Source: Trichobilharzia szidati | Lineage: Eukaryota > Platyhelminthes > Trematoda > Strigeidida > Schistosomatidae | Assembly (NCBI GenBank): GCA_944472155.2 | Contig: OX235275.1 | Span: 23,958,436-24,022,435 of the forward strand | Length of the DNA stretch: 64,000 nt | Direction of reading: 5' to 3' | Translations under genes and position numbers: made by a program | Notes under the pieces: generated by a model | What the model was told of the DNA's origin: nothing | Database searches by the model: none | Seen by the model: only the letters and a program-made list of their open reading frames with translations | Shown: positions 8,520 to 19,470 of the stretch, piece by piece | Numbering within the stretch: position 1 is the stretch's first letter | Layout: every line of letters begins with the position of its first letter

Positions 8520-10110
8520 CATTCAGTCACTGTGAAGGAATAGGATGACAAGTGAATTCTAAACTCTCCTGATTTGAACGTAATATTCCCATATTTAGTC
8601 ATTAGAAAACGACGTAAACAGCAAAGAATATTTTCTTTTTCACGATGCATTTTCATTAGCTGTACAATTATAGTTACATATAACACAGAAACCATTAGAC
8701 CAATCAGATACTGGTAAACTTTGTCCTCGAAAATGTACTGCGTAAAAGGAGGTGACACCTAGAGGGGATGACTAATTGGAAGTAAGAAAAGAAGTAGAAG
8801 TTGGCATGACGCAATAAGTGTGAGATAATGACTAGTCAATAAGCTCGTGTAGAATGGACAGGAACTGGTGGATAGAAGATAAAGTATGTTTTATATAAAA
8901 TCTGTATGAAAATGCAATGTTATCAATAAATAGTGATAGAGTGGTAATAAAATATGGATTAACTGTCTACTGGAGAATGTGATGTGTAAGGTGGATAACT
9001 GAAATGTCTTCTTCGGATATTTAGAAAGGCGGTTTCTAAGGATTTCTGCTTCAACTTCACCTTTGAATTCCAGTTTCATGAAGAGAGTTTTCTTAAAAGC
9101 AGTTGTGATTTTTGACGACGGAGGCTTCTCTTTCATGTTTTTGTCTATGAATCTTGGTGGATACCCGTTCTCTTGAAAGACTTCACGTAACAAATTTAAT
9201 TCTTTCTCTATCATGTCATCCGAACAGATTTTTCTAATCCTTGAACTTAATGTACGTACCAGGTTTTGCTTTCCGATCAGCGGGACGAAGTTTCAATGTG
9301 TATTTATCAGTTTACTTGCTCGTGGGGAGCAAAGTACATCGGCTGTACGCAACGTCATGTCCGGAAACGTTTTATGGAATACTGTTCAAATTAGCTAGCA
9401 AGCCAGAGGAGAAAAGAAGAATACTAGCAGCTCCATCCTCGAATACCTTGTCAACTCTGGACATCGAGCACCCCCACATGAATGCTTCACAGTGCTACAT
9501 AGAGTCCCTCAATATCCTATAAAGGAACTTGGCATACGCCATCTGTACACAGATGAATCATTGGCTATTCTGGATCAGAAACCGGACCTCTGCATCCAAA
9601 AGCACTACATATATTCACTCACCCTACCGTGGCCACAGTAACATTCTCACGATAATTTTGCTTTTTTTTTATTAAATAAGTTTACTATTATTAGTGTTAT
9701 TTTTTATTATTCCCATCATCCATATTTTATCACCACTCTTCTACTGTTTATTAATAACATTGCATTTTCATACAGATTTTATATAAAAACACTTTGATGT
9801 CTTTCCACTTGTTCCTTTCCATTGTACATGAGCTTATTGATTGGTCATTATCTCACACTTATTGCGTCATGCCAACTTCTGCCTCTTTTCTCACTTCCAA
9901 TTAGTCATCCCCTCTAGGTTGCATCTTCTGTTACGCAGTGCATTTTCGAGGACAAAGTTTATCATTATCTGATTGGTCTAATGATTTCTTTGTTAAATAT
10001 AATTACGACTGTACAGCAGCTCATGAAAATGCATCGTCAAAAAGAAAATTTTCTTCGCTGTTTACATGTTTTTCTTATGACTCTCCTGATTCGCAGTGTA
10101 CAGTCACTAC
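8520..10110. mobile_element. PLE-D: head-to-head Penelope-like fragments with ~400-bp inverted repeats
   Basis: Two outward-facing PLE pieces meet near 9275-9285. Minus strand, 9275 down to about 8930: RT thumb (LVRTLSSRIRK, QENGYPPRFIDKNMK, then SKYPKKTFQ), broken near the RQL residues. Plus strand, about 9285-9640: GIY-YIG endonuclease (YQFTCSWGAKYIGCTQRH after reading through a shift, then LNIL and a C-terminal tail). Beyond each piece lies the same non-coding sequence in opposite orientation (8955 down to about 8540, and about 9721-10110). It includes GATGACTAATTGGAAGT and AATGCATTTTCATGAGC-like phrases. The mirrored copy is at about 37740-39240. Confidence 0.8.
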
Positions 10111-10602
10111 AGATTAAACGATGTGACGTTTACTAGTCTTTCGTATTGATTCTGACTGAATCCTGTTAGTCAAGTATACCAATTGTTTGTCATCAACTAA
10201 CTTGACATCGAAGCTTTAAACAATTTGGTCAAATACGCATTTGTTTTAAACCAACATGAAAACTGAAAGAATGTGATAAGTCAAAAGTCAGTCGATATTA
10301 CCGATGAACTCATTTTGAATCTAAGGTGGAAGACTGAACATTAAAAAGACATCTTCATGAAAGTATGGAGCGTGTTCAAAATACTTTAAGCGACACGCAC
10401 ACACCAAGTCTCCAAACCCTGTAGAAGCAATGACTAATTTTTACAGCAGCTTTGAAAATCCCTACCTTGTTTTTTTCACTGCTGAATTCAGTCGATTTTT
10501 TCACGGTGATTTCAGATTGTGGAAGGTCTGTCTCACCTTTCTGGACCTATGTGGGTTTTCAATTTCCATTTGCGACATCTCTAGCTGAAACGATGCCTTG
10601 AT

Positions 10603-12246
10603 GTTACCCATTAACTGACATTTTCAATGAATCTTTTTCCAAAAGTATTATTCCTGACTCATGGAAAAATATCAAGGTTGTTCCAGTACCTAAATCAACA
10701 AGTGGACCGACTGTCAAGTTTAGACCCATTGCTATTACCCCACCTTTTTTAAAAGTTATGGAAAGACTTATTTTACTTAATCCTGAAACCTCTTTAAAGC
10801 CTTTCAATGACCCCAACCAGTTTGCCTATAAACATAGTAGGCGTACCTTAGATACCGCTTTTGTTTTATATCATAATATAGTCTCTAGTTTAGATAGAGG
10901 AACCAAATATGTTCGGTGTGCCTTCCTCGATTACACATCTGCATTTGACTCAGTACTTAGGTCTCTCTGGCTAAGTAAGCTTGCTGCAACACAGAGTGAG
11001 AGCTGGACAAATAAGTGGTTGCATTCCTATTTTTCTGATAGGAAGCAGTACACCGTCTACAATGGAAAGTCCTCCACTACCTCACTTAGTTTAGGTGGTG
11101 TTCCTCAAAGTGCTGTTCTTTCTCCTTTTCTGTTTCCTTTTTTCTTACATGACTTGCCCCATTCTGATGTAGCCACTTTTGTCAAGTATGCTGATGACCT
11201 CTCTGTCTCTATGCCTGTCAACTCTCAGTCAGACTGTTCCATATTAAATAACTTTCTCTCGGAAATTATTCACTCGTCCTCTTCAAACGGTCTTAAGCTA
11301 AATCCGTCTGAATGTCAGGTAGTAAATTTCACTTTCAGACGAAAAAGTGACCTACAACAACTAGCTAGCTCACATGGCCCCACTATCATTGACGGCAGAG
11401 AGGTTGAAACTACATCTAATGTCAGTTACCTCCGATCTTTCCTGGTCCTCTCACATCTTGCTAGTGACTAGAAAGACATTTCGCTTATTGTTCTACTTTA
11501 GGAAGTTAAGGCAGTTTGGTATAAAGCAGTCTTTGCTTTCTCAGTTTGTCAATTCCTGTATTCTACCCATCCCTCTTTACTGCTCCTCATTAGTCTTTCC
11601 TGGACTACTTAAGAAAGATTTTGCTTTGCTGGGAAGGGCACTAAAAGCTGTCAGTAGGGGAAGTGAGATATCGTTAAACCAACTGGTTAACACCATTGTG
11701 GATAGACACATAATGTCATGTAAGAAACTAGCGAATACTATATTGTCAGACCCCGAACACCTTCTCTATACGCAGCTCTCTCTTTGCATTTCATCTGGTT
11801 GAACTAGAAGCAACTATAGGAGGCTATATGCTAGGACCACCAAGTACAAAACTCCACAATACCTTATCTGGCACAGCTGTTATGTGATGGGAAATCCGTT
11901 AAGTATGACACAAACAACTTACTGCGGCACTCTAACAATTAGTCCCATTAGTTTTTGTTTTCCTATCTTCGTTACTATTATACTGTTGTTCACATCTTCT
12001 ATTAGACACCATTTTTATATTTCGTATCCTGCGGTGCATTGTTTAAAATGTGAATGCAATGCTGTTATTTTTTTATTTCTTCTGCTTTTCTTCTTTTCTT
12101 TTTGTTTTTGTTGCTTTTTATTTTTAAAATCTTAGAAAATTAATGAGGTAATTAGATACAATATTGTAATGCACGCTGAAAATTCCATACCTGTACCACA
12201 AATACTGTTTGAATAAAGCTATTATTATTCTATTCTATTCTATTCT
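10603..12246 (+). mobile_element. 5'-truncated CR1-clade retrotransposon, left-arm only
   Basis: The element begins inside the RT fingers and runs to a 3' tail of TATTC pentamers (about 12226-12246), typical of the short tandem repeats ending CR1 elements. Flanking RTE relic sequence is continuous in the right arm (GCCTTGAAG...CACCTCGTTC at about 37213-37240), so the copy inserted after the duplication, with about a dozen target bases lost or altered. The long U-rich 3' UTR (11803-12225) follows the ORF. A net size of about 1638 bp comes from the change in the arm coordinate sum. Confidence 0.9.
10604..11802 (+). pseudogene. CR1 reverse transcriptase, truncated and frameshifted
   Basis: This is an RNA-directed DNA polymerase of a CR1 element. 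In order I see the fingers (SWKNIKVVPVPK region, 10655-10690), FRPIAITPP-like motif, motif A in DYTSAFDSV (about 10930-10960), motif B GGVPQSAVLSPF (consensus Q-G; here G is replaced by S), motif C KYADDLSVS (about 11185-11210), and NGLKLNPSECQ. The frame shifts near 11430 and continues as DLSWSSHILLVTRKTF, then FPGLLKKDF and a stop at 11802. The endonuclease domain is absent. The motif B change and the frameshift make it inactive. The longest single frame is 10758-11471. Confidence 0.85.
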
Positions 12247-12975
12247 AGAACAGACCTCGTCCAAACGTCTCACATTAATAAAGATAACTGTTGCTTTTGG
12301 TTATTTATCTTCAACCCTTCTGTCTTCTCTGCGTTCACTTAAAGTCCAGTCTTCACAGCCTTCAAACTTGTTGCCTTTCGCCTGTAAATCTGTGGATTTG
12401 CGTGGTTTACGACATAAATCGTCCACAAAAACCAGTCAAAGGTATCCCTTTCTTCTCGCTACCCATGACGTGCAATATGATCTAGTCCCACATAGCAACT
12501 AACGTGATCGGTAATATTAGGCAGTCACGTCTTTCCCCTATATCGATTTTTTAGGCTACACTAAGTTTATGCAGTGATGAATCATATACGACATATAACA
12601 CTATCATAAAGTATTTGAATGGGGCTGATAAAAGTTCAAAATTGCTTAATTATTTTGGCTTTGGAACTGCCACAGGCATTTTCAAATTCATTGAAGTTAA
12701 GGTGTAGAGTTGACTGCCATTCCATGCTTTGCTCTATGAAGATGAATAGTGGTGTGATTTGGTCAGCCCATGATTTGATGTCCTGAATCCAGCTTGTCCT
12801 GGCGGGCCAGCTCAGAATGAGGCGGTTTGCGAGTTAGCTTGATAAGGACAGGGATATGATGAAGTGTCAGTGTAAATAAATTGCTTTCAGTCGAGAACGG
12901 GAACTAGGATACCGTCGAAGCAAATCTTGAATTCAAAATTGGATTACTAATGATTATCATTATTATCACTATTGT

Positions 12976-13694
12976 TCCCTTGGATTCCTAGTGGAACATA
13001 CGGCTTCAGCTGCACATCTCCACCTGCTTCTGTCTTCTGCTGTATTTTCACTTGCATCCATGTTAATCCATACTGTTTCAGCTACTCATCACATGATCTC
13101 CTTCATGTCATCCTTGGACGTCCCACTCACCACTTCCTTTTCAAGTTTCACTCGAATGCCTGACGCACGGTGTCACCCAGTGGCCTCCTCAGCGACTGTC
13201 CAATCCATCTCCACCTTCTCTTGCATATTTGTTGAGCGATTCGTTCTTGTTTTGTTTGTTCTCATAGTTTCTTGTTGGTGATTCTTCCCGGCTATCTGAT
13301 CTTCACCCAGTATAGAACGGAGACAGTTGTTGATAAATTTCTGCAACAGTCTGTTGGAAATATTCTTTGTGACCCGCCAAGTTTCTGGTCCGTATAGAAC
13401 AACTGACTGACTTGACGTTTGCATTGAAAATCCGAATCATTTTGTTGTTGATGCTGAGTTGAGTGAAGAAGATTTCCAGATTGATTTCAGGTTGATGAAT
13501 GTGTTTCTCGCCTTCCCGATTCTCGATTTGACCTCTTCGTCCGTTCCCTCTGTAGTTGAGACAATGCTCCTTAGAAAGGTGAATGAATTAACTTCTTTCA
13601 AATCTCTCCGGTTGATGGTGATTTGCGCTTGATTTGCTGCTGCTGTTGTTGTTGATTGGTTATTTTCATAACCTGTGTCTTGTCTATGTTCACC
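12976..13694 (-). mobile_element. RTE-1 3' end, minus-strand member of the left head-to-head pair
   Basis: On the minus strand this encodes the RTE-1 C-terminal region after the RT: GREGFERS-like start, DEEVKSRIGKARNTFIN, NVKSVVLYGPETWRVTKN, and the WxRxSL-type end. It ends at CCAAGGGAACAATAGTG and is 5'-truncated at AGGTGAACATAG. It is nearly the reverse complement of 15600-16330 in the same arm. With that copy it shares variants not seen in the right arm (CACTCAACTCAGC and AAATGATTCGG). Confidence 0.85.
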
Positions 13695-14692
13695 TAATGA
13701 AGTATCAGTAATATAATGAAAAGCTTTTAGGATTTTTTTATGTTTTGGACTTCAATGAATTTGAGTGTGTATAAGTGGAACCTGCCTTTTAAATGCATTT
13801 GAAGGCATTGCTTAAATCAAATTTATGACTTGTCTTTAATGATATACACTTTACAGCTGACTACGTTAGGCATTCATATATTTCAAAGATCAACTGGTAG
13901 GATGATTTCACTTGTTTTACAGCTAACCAGAAATGAAGCCTCTTCTGGAAAACCAATGGCTCCTGACTGTTTGCAGTTAAATTCACAAGTTATAGTGAGA
14001 AGTCATTTTTATCAAGGAAGGTGGGAATTCATAAACCATCTGATTGTGCCGCAGTGGCTGAGTGGTCAATGAGCTAGTCTTGCAATCCGAACGTCCTGTT
14101 TTAGAACCCCAGTGGATGCATACTGCCAGAGGGTCAGAAAGTAGAATAAAACCCTTGTGAAGTACTCACCGTTGTTTCTCTATTTCTTCTTTAAATAATG
14201 TCAGTCAGCTTGTTGTTAAACCTGTAACCAGTCAGATTCCTACGAGCAACATTTGGTAATCACAAATGTTTCAATAAATTTATATTCAAGAATACTGACG
14301 TCTCGATAGTGTCTGTCTGCGTCAAGCTTTTCTCTCTTACCTACAACAATGCAGAGAAAGTGAGAGACTTGAAAAAAGTGATATATAAAAATCAGAATTT
14401 ATGACTAAAATTATTTTATACACTGAATTTCACTTTTACAATGTGAAGTAAAACATTGTGACACAAAGTAGATAAAAAGAACATTTCGTTACATTTCATT
14501 ACATTGTAATTATTTAACATATGTACTGAAGAATAAAACGAAACAGAGGAAAATATGGGAGGCAGATTAATTCACCCTGTTTCCTCTTGGGCAATATGAA
14601 CATTCTATCGGACTCAAATGTCAGCTAAGCTGTTCTTTTTTTATCATTTAGGCAAAGTATATTTTCATTTTGCTAAGTCAACCAGCTAGGCA
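13695..14692 (+). other. Spacer between two inverted RTE-1 copies; in direct orientation with 33946-34908
   Basis: There is no coding frame of note. It contains a tRNA-derived SINE (14045-14290). It aligns in the same orientation with 33946-34908 (for example CACTTTACAACTGA, TTCTCTCTTACCTGCA-like and CATATGTACTGAAG phrases), although all sequence outside the RTE-1 pair aligns in inverted orientation. Confidence 0.8.
14045..14290 (+). mobile_element. tRNA-derived SINE, S1-related
   Basis: A tRNA-like start (GTGCCGCAGTGGCTGAGTGG) is followed by a weak B-box (GTTTTAGAACCCC), then a body with GTGAAGTACTCACC and an end rich in TTCAATAAATTTATATTC. The hammerhead-like segment is largely decayed (CAGAGGGTCAGAAAG...). 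A partner in the same orientation lies at 34305-34505, inside the flipped spacer. Confidence 0.6.
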
Positions 14693-16330
14693 CAGGTGAA
14701 TGAGTTTTCTGGTGTAGCATTACCGACAACAGCACGTACACAACTGCAAGTTGACACCAATCCTCCAACAAAAGCTGAAGTCTTGAATGCAATCAAGCTT
14801 CTGAAAGCTGGAAAAGCAGCTGGACCAGATGGAATACCCCCTGAAGCACTGAAAGCAGACCCAGAGACGACAGCAGATATGCTGACTCCATTATTGCAAA
14901 AGGTCTGGAAGGAGGGAAAGGTGCCTACTGACTGGAGGAAAGGTTACCTCGTGAAACTACCAAAGAAGGGCGACTTAGGACTCTGCAAGAACTGGCGAGG
15001 AATCATGCTCCTGTCGACGCCAAGTAAAATCCTGAGTCGCATCATCCTGGAGAGAATCAAGGACGCACTGGATACAGAACTCCGACCAGAACAAGCTGGA
15101 TTCAGGAAAGGCAAATCATGTTCTGACCAAATTGCAACTCTACGCCGTCATCATCGAACAAAGCATGGAATGGCAATCAAATCTCTACCTCAACTTTATA
15201 GACTTTGAGAAGGCCTTCGACAGCGTTGACCGCGAAGTAATTTGGAAACTACTCGAGTACTACGGCGTACCCCAAATATTCATCAACCTTATTCAACAGC
15301 TGTACGACAACGGCACATGTCAAGTGATCCACAACGGAAAACTCAGCGAAGCGTTTGGAGTAAACACAGGAGTCAGACAAGGGTGCTTATTATCACCAAT
15401 GATATTCCTAATTGTGGTGGACTGGATTATGCGTCAGACAGTGGGAAACGAGAAGACAGGGATATCCTGAACCGACGTGAAGAACCTAGAAGACCTGGAT
15501 TTCGCGGATGATTTATGTTTGATGTCACACAAAATCGAAGACTTACAAGCAAAAACCGACAAACTGGTCGAAGAAGCAGCCAGAGAAGACAGGACTCCAG
15601 GTGAACATAGAAAAGACGGAGATAATGAAAATAACCAACCAACAACAACAACAACAGCAACATCCAGCGCCAATCACCATCAACGGGAGGGATTTGAAAG
15701 AGGTTACTTCATTCACTTATCTAGGGAGCATTGTCTCAACTACAGGAGGAACGGACGAGGATGTCAAATCGAGAATCGGGAAGGCGAGAAACACATTCAT
15801 CAACCTGAAACCAATCTGGAAATCTTCGTCACTCAACTCAGCATCAACAACAAAATGATTCGGATTTTCAATACAAACGTCAAGTCAGTCAGTTCTTCTA
15901 TACGGATCAGAAACTTGGCGGGTCACAAAGAATATTTCCAACAGCCTGTTGCAGACCTTTATCAACAACTGTCTTCGCTCTAAACTCAAGATCAGATGGC
16001 CGGAAAGAATCACCAACAAGAAGCTATGGGGACAAACAAAACAAGAACCAATCGCTCAACAAATATGCAGGAGAAAGTGGAGATGGATTGGACACTCGCT
16101 GAGGAGGCCGCTGGGTGACATCGCGCGTCAGGCCAGTGCTCGAGTGGAACCCGAAAGGGAAGCGGCGAGTGGGACGTCCAAGGGTGACATGGAGGAGATC
16201 GTGTGAAGAGGAGCTGAAACAGTATGGACTAACATGGATGCAGGTGAAAAGTACAGCAGAAGACAGAAGCAAGTGGAGACGTGTAGTTGAAGCCCTATGT
16301 TCCACTAGGAACCCAAGAGAACAATAATAA
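14693..16330 (+). mobile_element. RTE-1 retrotransposon, 5'-truncated, plus-strand member of the left pair
   Basis: The element lacks the endonuclease half and begins at the RT N-terminus (TKAEVLNAIKLLKAGKAAG). Its 3' end is AACCCAAGAGAACAATAATAATAA. The closest relatives are the right-arm copies at 34909-36492 and the terminal fragments at 33212-33945 and 63800-64000. RTE-clade membership is inferred from the AGPDGIPPEAL, PKKGDLGLCKNWRGI and KxWRxxxEALCSTR-like signatures known from SR2 and other RTE elements. Confidence 0.87.
14696..16327 (+). pseudogene. RTE-1 reverse transcriptase ORF, disrupted
   Basis: The order of motifs is AGPDGIPPEALKAD (about 14820-14860), PKKGDLGLCKNWRGIMLL (about 14960-15015), AGFRKGKSCSDQI (15095-15130), motif A FEKAFDSVDRE (15205-15240), motif B GVRQGCLLSPMIF (15370-15410), motif C FADDLCLMS (15500-15525), then the C-terminal domain KSRIGKARNTFIN and a WRWIGHSLRRP segment. 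It breaks by a frameshift near 15150, a TGA near 15469 (the right-arm copy has TGG there) and further shifts near 15600 and 15880. Upstream endonuclease coding sequence is absent. RT activity would need all motifs in one frame, so this is inactive. Confidence 0.85.
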
Positions 16331-16384
16331 TAAAATAATTAGCTTTTATCGTTGCGTTTTTTGTCTTTATCATTATGATTATTC

Positions 16385-17500
16385 CCTGAGGTCCTGAATT
16401 GAAAATACACATCTTTATTTCAATCTGTGCTCTGCAGTCCTTTTTAACTGGTTCCATGATTACCCATAAGCTGCCATCTGCCACCCAGAAAATCACCTTC
16501 ATATCACTCTCGGAAAAACGCCCAACTCGTCGTTTCCTGTTATGTTTCCACCCGAAGGATTGCCAGCCAGTGCAACTCAATGGTCTTTTTAGCGCATGTC
16601 CAATCCATCTACATTTCTTCTTCGGCATGTTTTTGGGATGACAGATATTTAATCAGTTCACTGCTCTTATGGTCATCTGATTCTCAGTATGAAAGCAGCT
16701 ATCGCAGCTATCTGTAAACGTTTGCAGTAGCCTGTTCAAAATGATTTCAGTGACATCAGCGTCATATGGAAGCAGTCAGTTGACACTGCATCGATGGTTC
16801 AGCGGTAGAATGTTCGCCAACCACGCAGGTGGTTCGGGGTTCAGTCTCTGGCCGACGCAATCCTTTGCCTCACTAAGGAGGTAATAAGACTGGTAAATAG
16901 GCAAGGCTGGGAATTAGGCTAGCACCTCCATCCCGTACAAATAAATGCCACTGTTGAAGCCCTACGTCCCACTGGGAACGTAAAGGAATAAAATAAATAA
17001 TAATAATACAATTGACACTAGTGTTGATAATCCAAATTTTGTTCTTTATGCTTAGTGCAGTAGACTTTCACAGTTTATTGAGATTATTTAATATCTGTAT
17101 TGGCTTTCTGATCCTAGCCTTCAGCGTCTTCATCCATGACACCTCTAGTTGAAACAGTGTTGCTTAAATCTCTTCTATAGAGACTAGTGTTTAATTTTGT
17201 CCGTTAGGTGTCTTCACCATTTCTCTCTTTTGTATGTCTAGTTGACGTTCTGTCTTCGCTGCCTGCCTCTTCTGCTGCTAATTTGCTGATTTTCGACCAC
17301 ACATATTCGAGTTCATATGACGCTGTACATAAATCCTCCACAAAGTTCAAATCATCTAGAGTCTTCTTGTCAAACCGACGTATTTCTGTCTTCTTACACC
17401 CAGTGGTCTTATGAACAATCCTTTCTATCACAATCAGGAATAACGCTGGTGATAGTAGGTAGGTCTTTCCGACTCCTGTCTTCACTTCAGTTGCATCCGT
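16385..17500 (-). mobile_element. Older RTE relic (minus), with SINE insertion
   Basis: Minus strand from 17485: GVGKTYLLSPALF (motif B), LDDLNFVEDLCTASY (motif C, with ADD replaced by VED), then EAGSEDRTS. After the SINE it continues with SHFEQATANVY, RRNVDGLDM, and NRKRRVGR with SESDMK near 16600-16500. The right-arm partner is 32370-33203 (+), where the distal part (16385-16640) is missing because an RTE-1 copy joins at about 33205. Confidence 0.7.
16788..17011 (+). mobile_element. SINE family S2 inside an RTE relic, shared by both arms
   Basis: The tRNA-like head starts GCATCGATGGTTCAGCGGTA, with a B-box GGGGTTCAGTCTC, the family S2 body (CCTTTGCCTCACTAAGGAGG) and an AATAATAATAC tail. 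It is flanked by TTGACACT at about 16780-16787 and 17012-17019, a likely 8-bp target-site duplication. The partner at 32843-33047 shows that this insertion predates the arm duplication. Confidence 0.8.
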
Positions 17501-17639
17501 CTGAATCCAACAAAACCAGTCAGTGCGGTCTCTCTGTATAGACCACCTAACTCCTGAATGTCATGCATAATCCAAAATCATATTCAAACAGTTTCAAAAA
17601 GACTACTTGATTTCTTGGGATCTGTCGTATTATTCAACT

Positions 17640-18510
17640 ACTGTAGTAACTTGTATCGGAAATACAAAATGACAACCATCGACATTGCCATCCAGCAGCT
17701 AAAGAATTCAGAATTTTCTTTGGTGCAATAAATCTAGAGTAACTACTGCAGACGAAAACCAACAGCTTAACTGGAGAAGCAGACAGAACTCTAGATAAAC
17801 ATAGAGAAGAGCAACAACAACCAGCACCAATCACAATGAACGGGCGAGTTTCGACAGAGGTGACTTGTTCCATTTATCCAGCTAGGAAGCATCGTTTCTA
17901 CCACAGGCACACAGAGTGGATGAATATGTGAAAGCCAGCAAAAATCAGTAAGTCAAGATACGCCTTCATCGGCTTGAAACAAGTTTCGAAATTCGCGCTG
18001 ATTCAGCATAAAGCACAAGATGCTGATTTTCAACACAAATGTGATGTTAGTCAGTGAGTTCTTCTATACGAGTCAGAAACCTGGCGAGAGTGTCAGGAAA
18101 AGGATTTCAAACAAGTTCCTGCGGTCTTTTGTAAACCACTGCCTACTGAAGATCAAGTGGCTCGAAAGAATCGGCAACAAGAAACTCTGACTGAGACCAC
18201 TGCAACTAATAGCCTATTGGTTAACAAATATTTAGGAGAAAGTGGAGATGTATGCAGCATACATTGAGGAGGCCGTCGATCAACATCGCGTGCAGTACAG
18301 GTAATAGCTCAAGTGGAATCCTGATGGGAGGCGACGAGTGGGTCGCCTTGATTATGGGTGACTTGGAGGAGATCATGTGACGAGGAGAAGATCAAAGATT
18401 ATGGGCAATCGTGAAGCCAGCCAGCTGAATAGGATAGCAGAAAACAGAAGAAAGTGTAGATGTGTTGTTGAAGTCGAGATGGAACCCAGTAATACTTTAC
18501 AATTAAAACA
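17640..18510 (+). mobile_element. RTE relic (plus strand)
   Basis: This is a decayed RTE C-terminal region on the plus strand: a SIVSTTGTQS-like segment near 17890-17925, a QHKCDVSQ region near 18030, FLRSFVNHCLL near 18115-18150, then RRRSKIMGNREASQLNRIAE near 18380-18440. It is highly interrupted. It sits head-to-head with the minus-strand relic at 16385-17500. The right-arm partner is 31430-32230 (-). Confidence 0.65.
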
Positions 18511-18649
18511 ATTAGTCCCTTTGATAAATTTGAATAAGGCATTAAGAAGACAAATTTCGCGAGATGATATCGTCATTTCGTAGTTTCTTTACAACCGCTT
18601 TACAACTAACAGGATTAACAATAATAAAATAAAGTTCATGACAATTACT

Positions 18650-19470
18650 CAGTTAAATAAAAGCAAAAGTACATACAAATGACCAATCATATTTAAAAGG
18701 TCATGTAGTCCATGGTAGGCGAAGGTTGAAGTCTTTTGTTTTTGTACACACAGTTTAGGCTGTATGCGATTAATCCCCCAAAGTGCTTCCATCACGTTCA
18801 ATAACCTTGAATTGGAGTTATATGAAATAATGATGAAACAGTCCTTAATATTCATTTTGTGACCTTACAATAATAAGTGTTTTGCAGTGGATGGTGCTGG
18901 ATTTCTATTCGGATTACTGGCATTGGGATTTTCTATATGATTTACTAGCCATTTTGGAACATGTTCTTTTCTACGACATTGGAACATTCTGTTGGTTCTA
19001 CCTGTATAGGTGTCACCGCAGCTGCAGGTGAACCTATAGATACAGTTTGAAGTAGAGTCCACAGAATTTCGTCCTTTAATCGTAGGAACAGGGATCGAAA
19101 ATGTTCGGCAATTAAGAAAAAGAGATGTGGCGTAGAATGTGCGTTTGATGGCTGACCGAAGTCTTCTAAACCCGAGTCGAATAACAAACTCGGTTTCCTC
19201 GATATTACAATGACCAGGTGAGATGATGGAACGATTCAGCGATCTATTTTTCGTAAACAGACAGGGAGTGAACATTATCTTCATTTTACCAGTTTTCTTC
19301 CTATCCAGTATAAACGTTCCTTAGTGAGATGTTTGTTCTCAAGGGCCCGAAAAATATGCACGAGTGACACAGTGATGGATGAGTTTCGACATATACATTC
19401 AGTTTTATTAGCTAATGGTTATCCGGAAAACTTTATCACTTGTCACAGTAATGAAAGACCACACATTGTT
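18650..19470. mobile_element. PLE-E with internal inversion: endonuclease part (-) joined to RT thumb part (+)
   Basis: Minus strand, about 19178 down to 18650: thumb end (RLRSAIKRTFYATSLFL) and GIY-YIG domain (IYRFTCSCGDTYTGRTNRM, where GIY-YIG consensus isoleucine is T in this copy but I in the right-arm copy). The C-terminal LRLCVQKQKT-like tail follows in another frame. Plus strand, about 19182-19470: the RT portion that should precede it (GFLDITMTR, PIQYKRSLVRCLFSRARKICTS, LLANGYPENFI). The two parts face away from each other at one junction near 19180. The same arrangement is at 30393-31210, so it predates the arm duplication. Confidence 0.82.

Larger units (their letters stand above)
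10340..12960 (-). mobile_element. Old RTE relic, split by a CR1 insertion
   Basis: On the minus strand, from 12905 downwards, I see RT traces (KHGMAVNST with an FxKMP-like motif A remnant), FVDDLCRKPRKSTDLQAK (motif C and what follows, about 12440-12380), and EDRRVEDK. After the CR1 insertion come VANENEKPHRSRKVRQTFHN-type residues (about 10590-10500), equivalent to the DVKSRIGKARNTFIN segment of RTE-1. Many stops are present. The right-arm partner at 36510-37480 (+) is uninterrupted, which defines the CR1 insertion point. It is too diverged from RTE-1 to be a recent copy. Confidence 0.7.

Noticed and set aside
15427..15673. Minus-strand open frames rich in Leu and Val over RTE-1
   Set aside because: They are antisense shadows of the RTE-1 coding strand. 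The same applies to 33827-34042, 35585-35875, 31998-32237 and 17634-17873.
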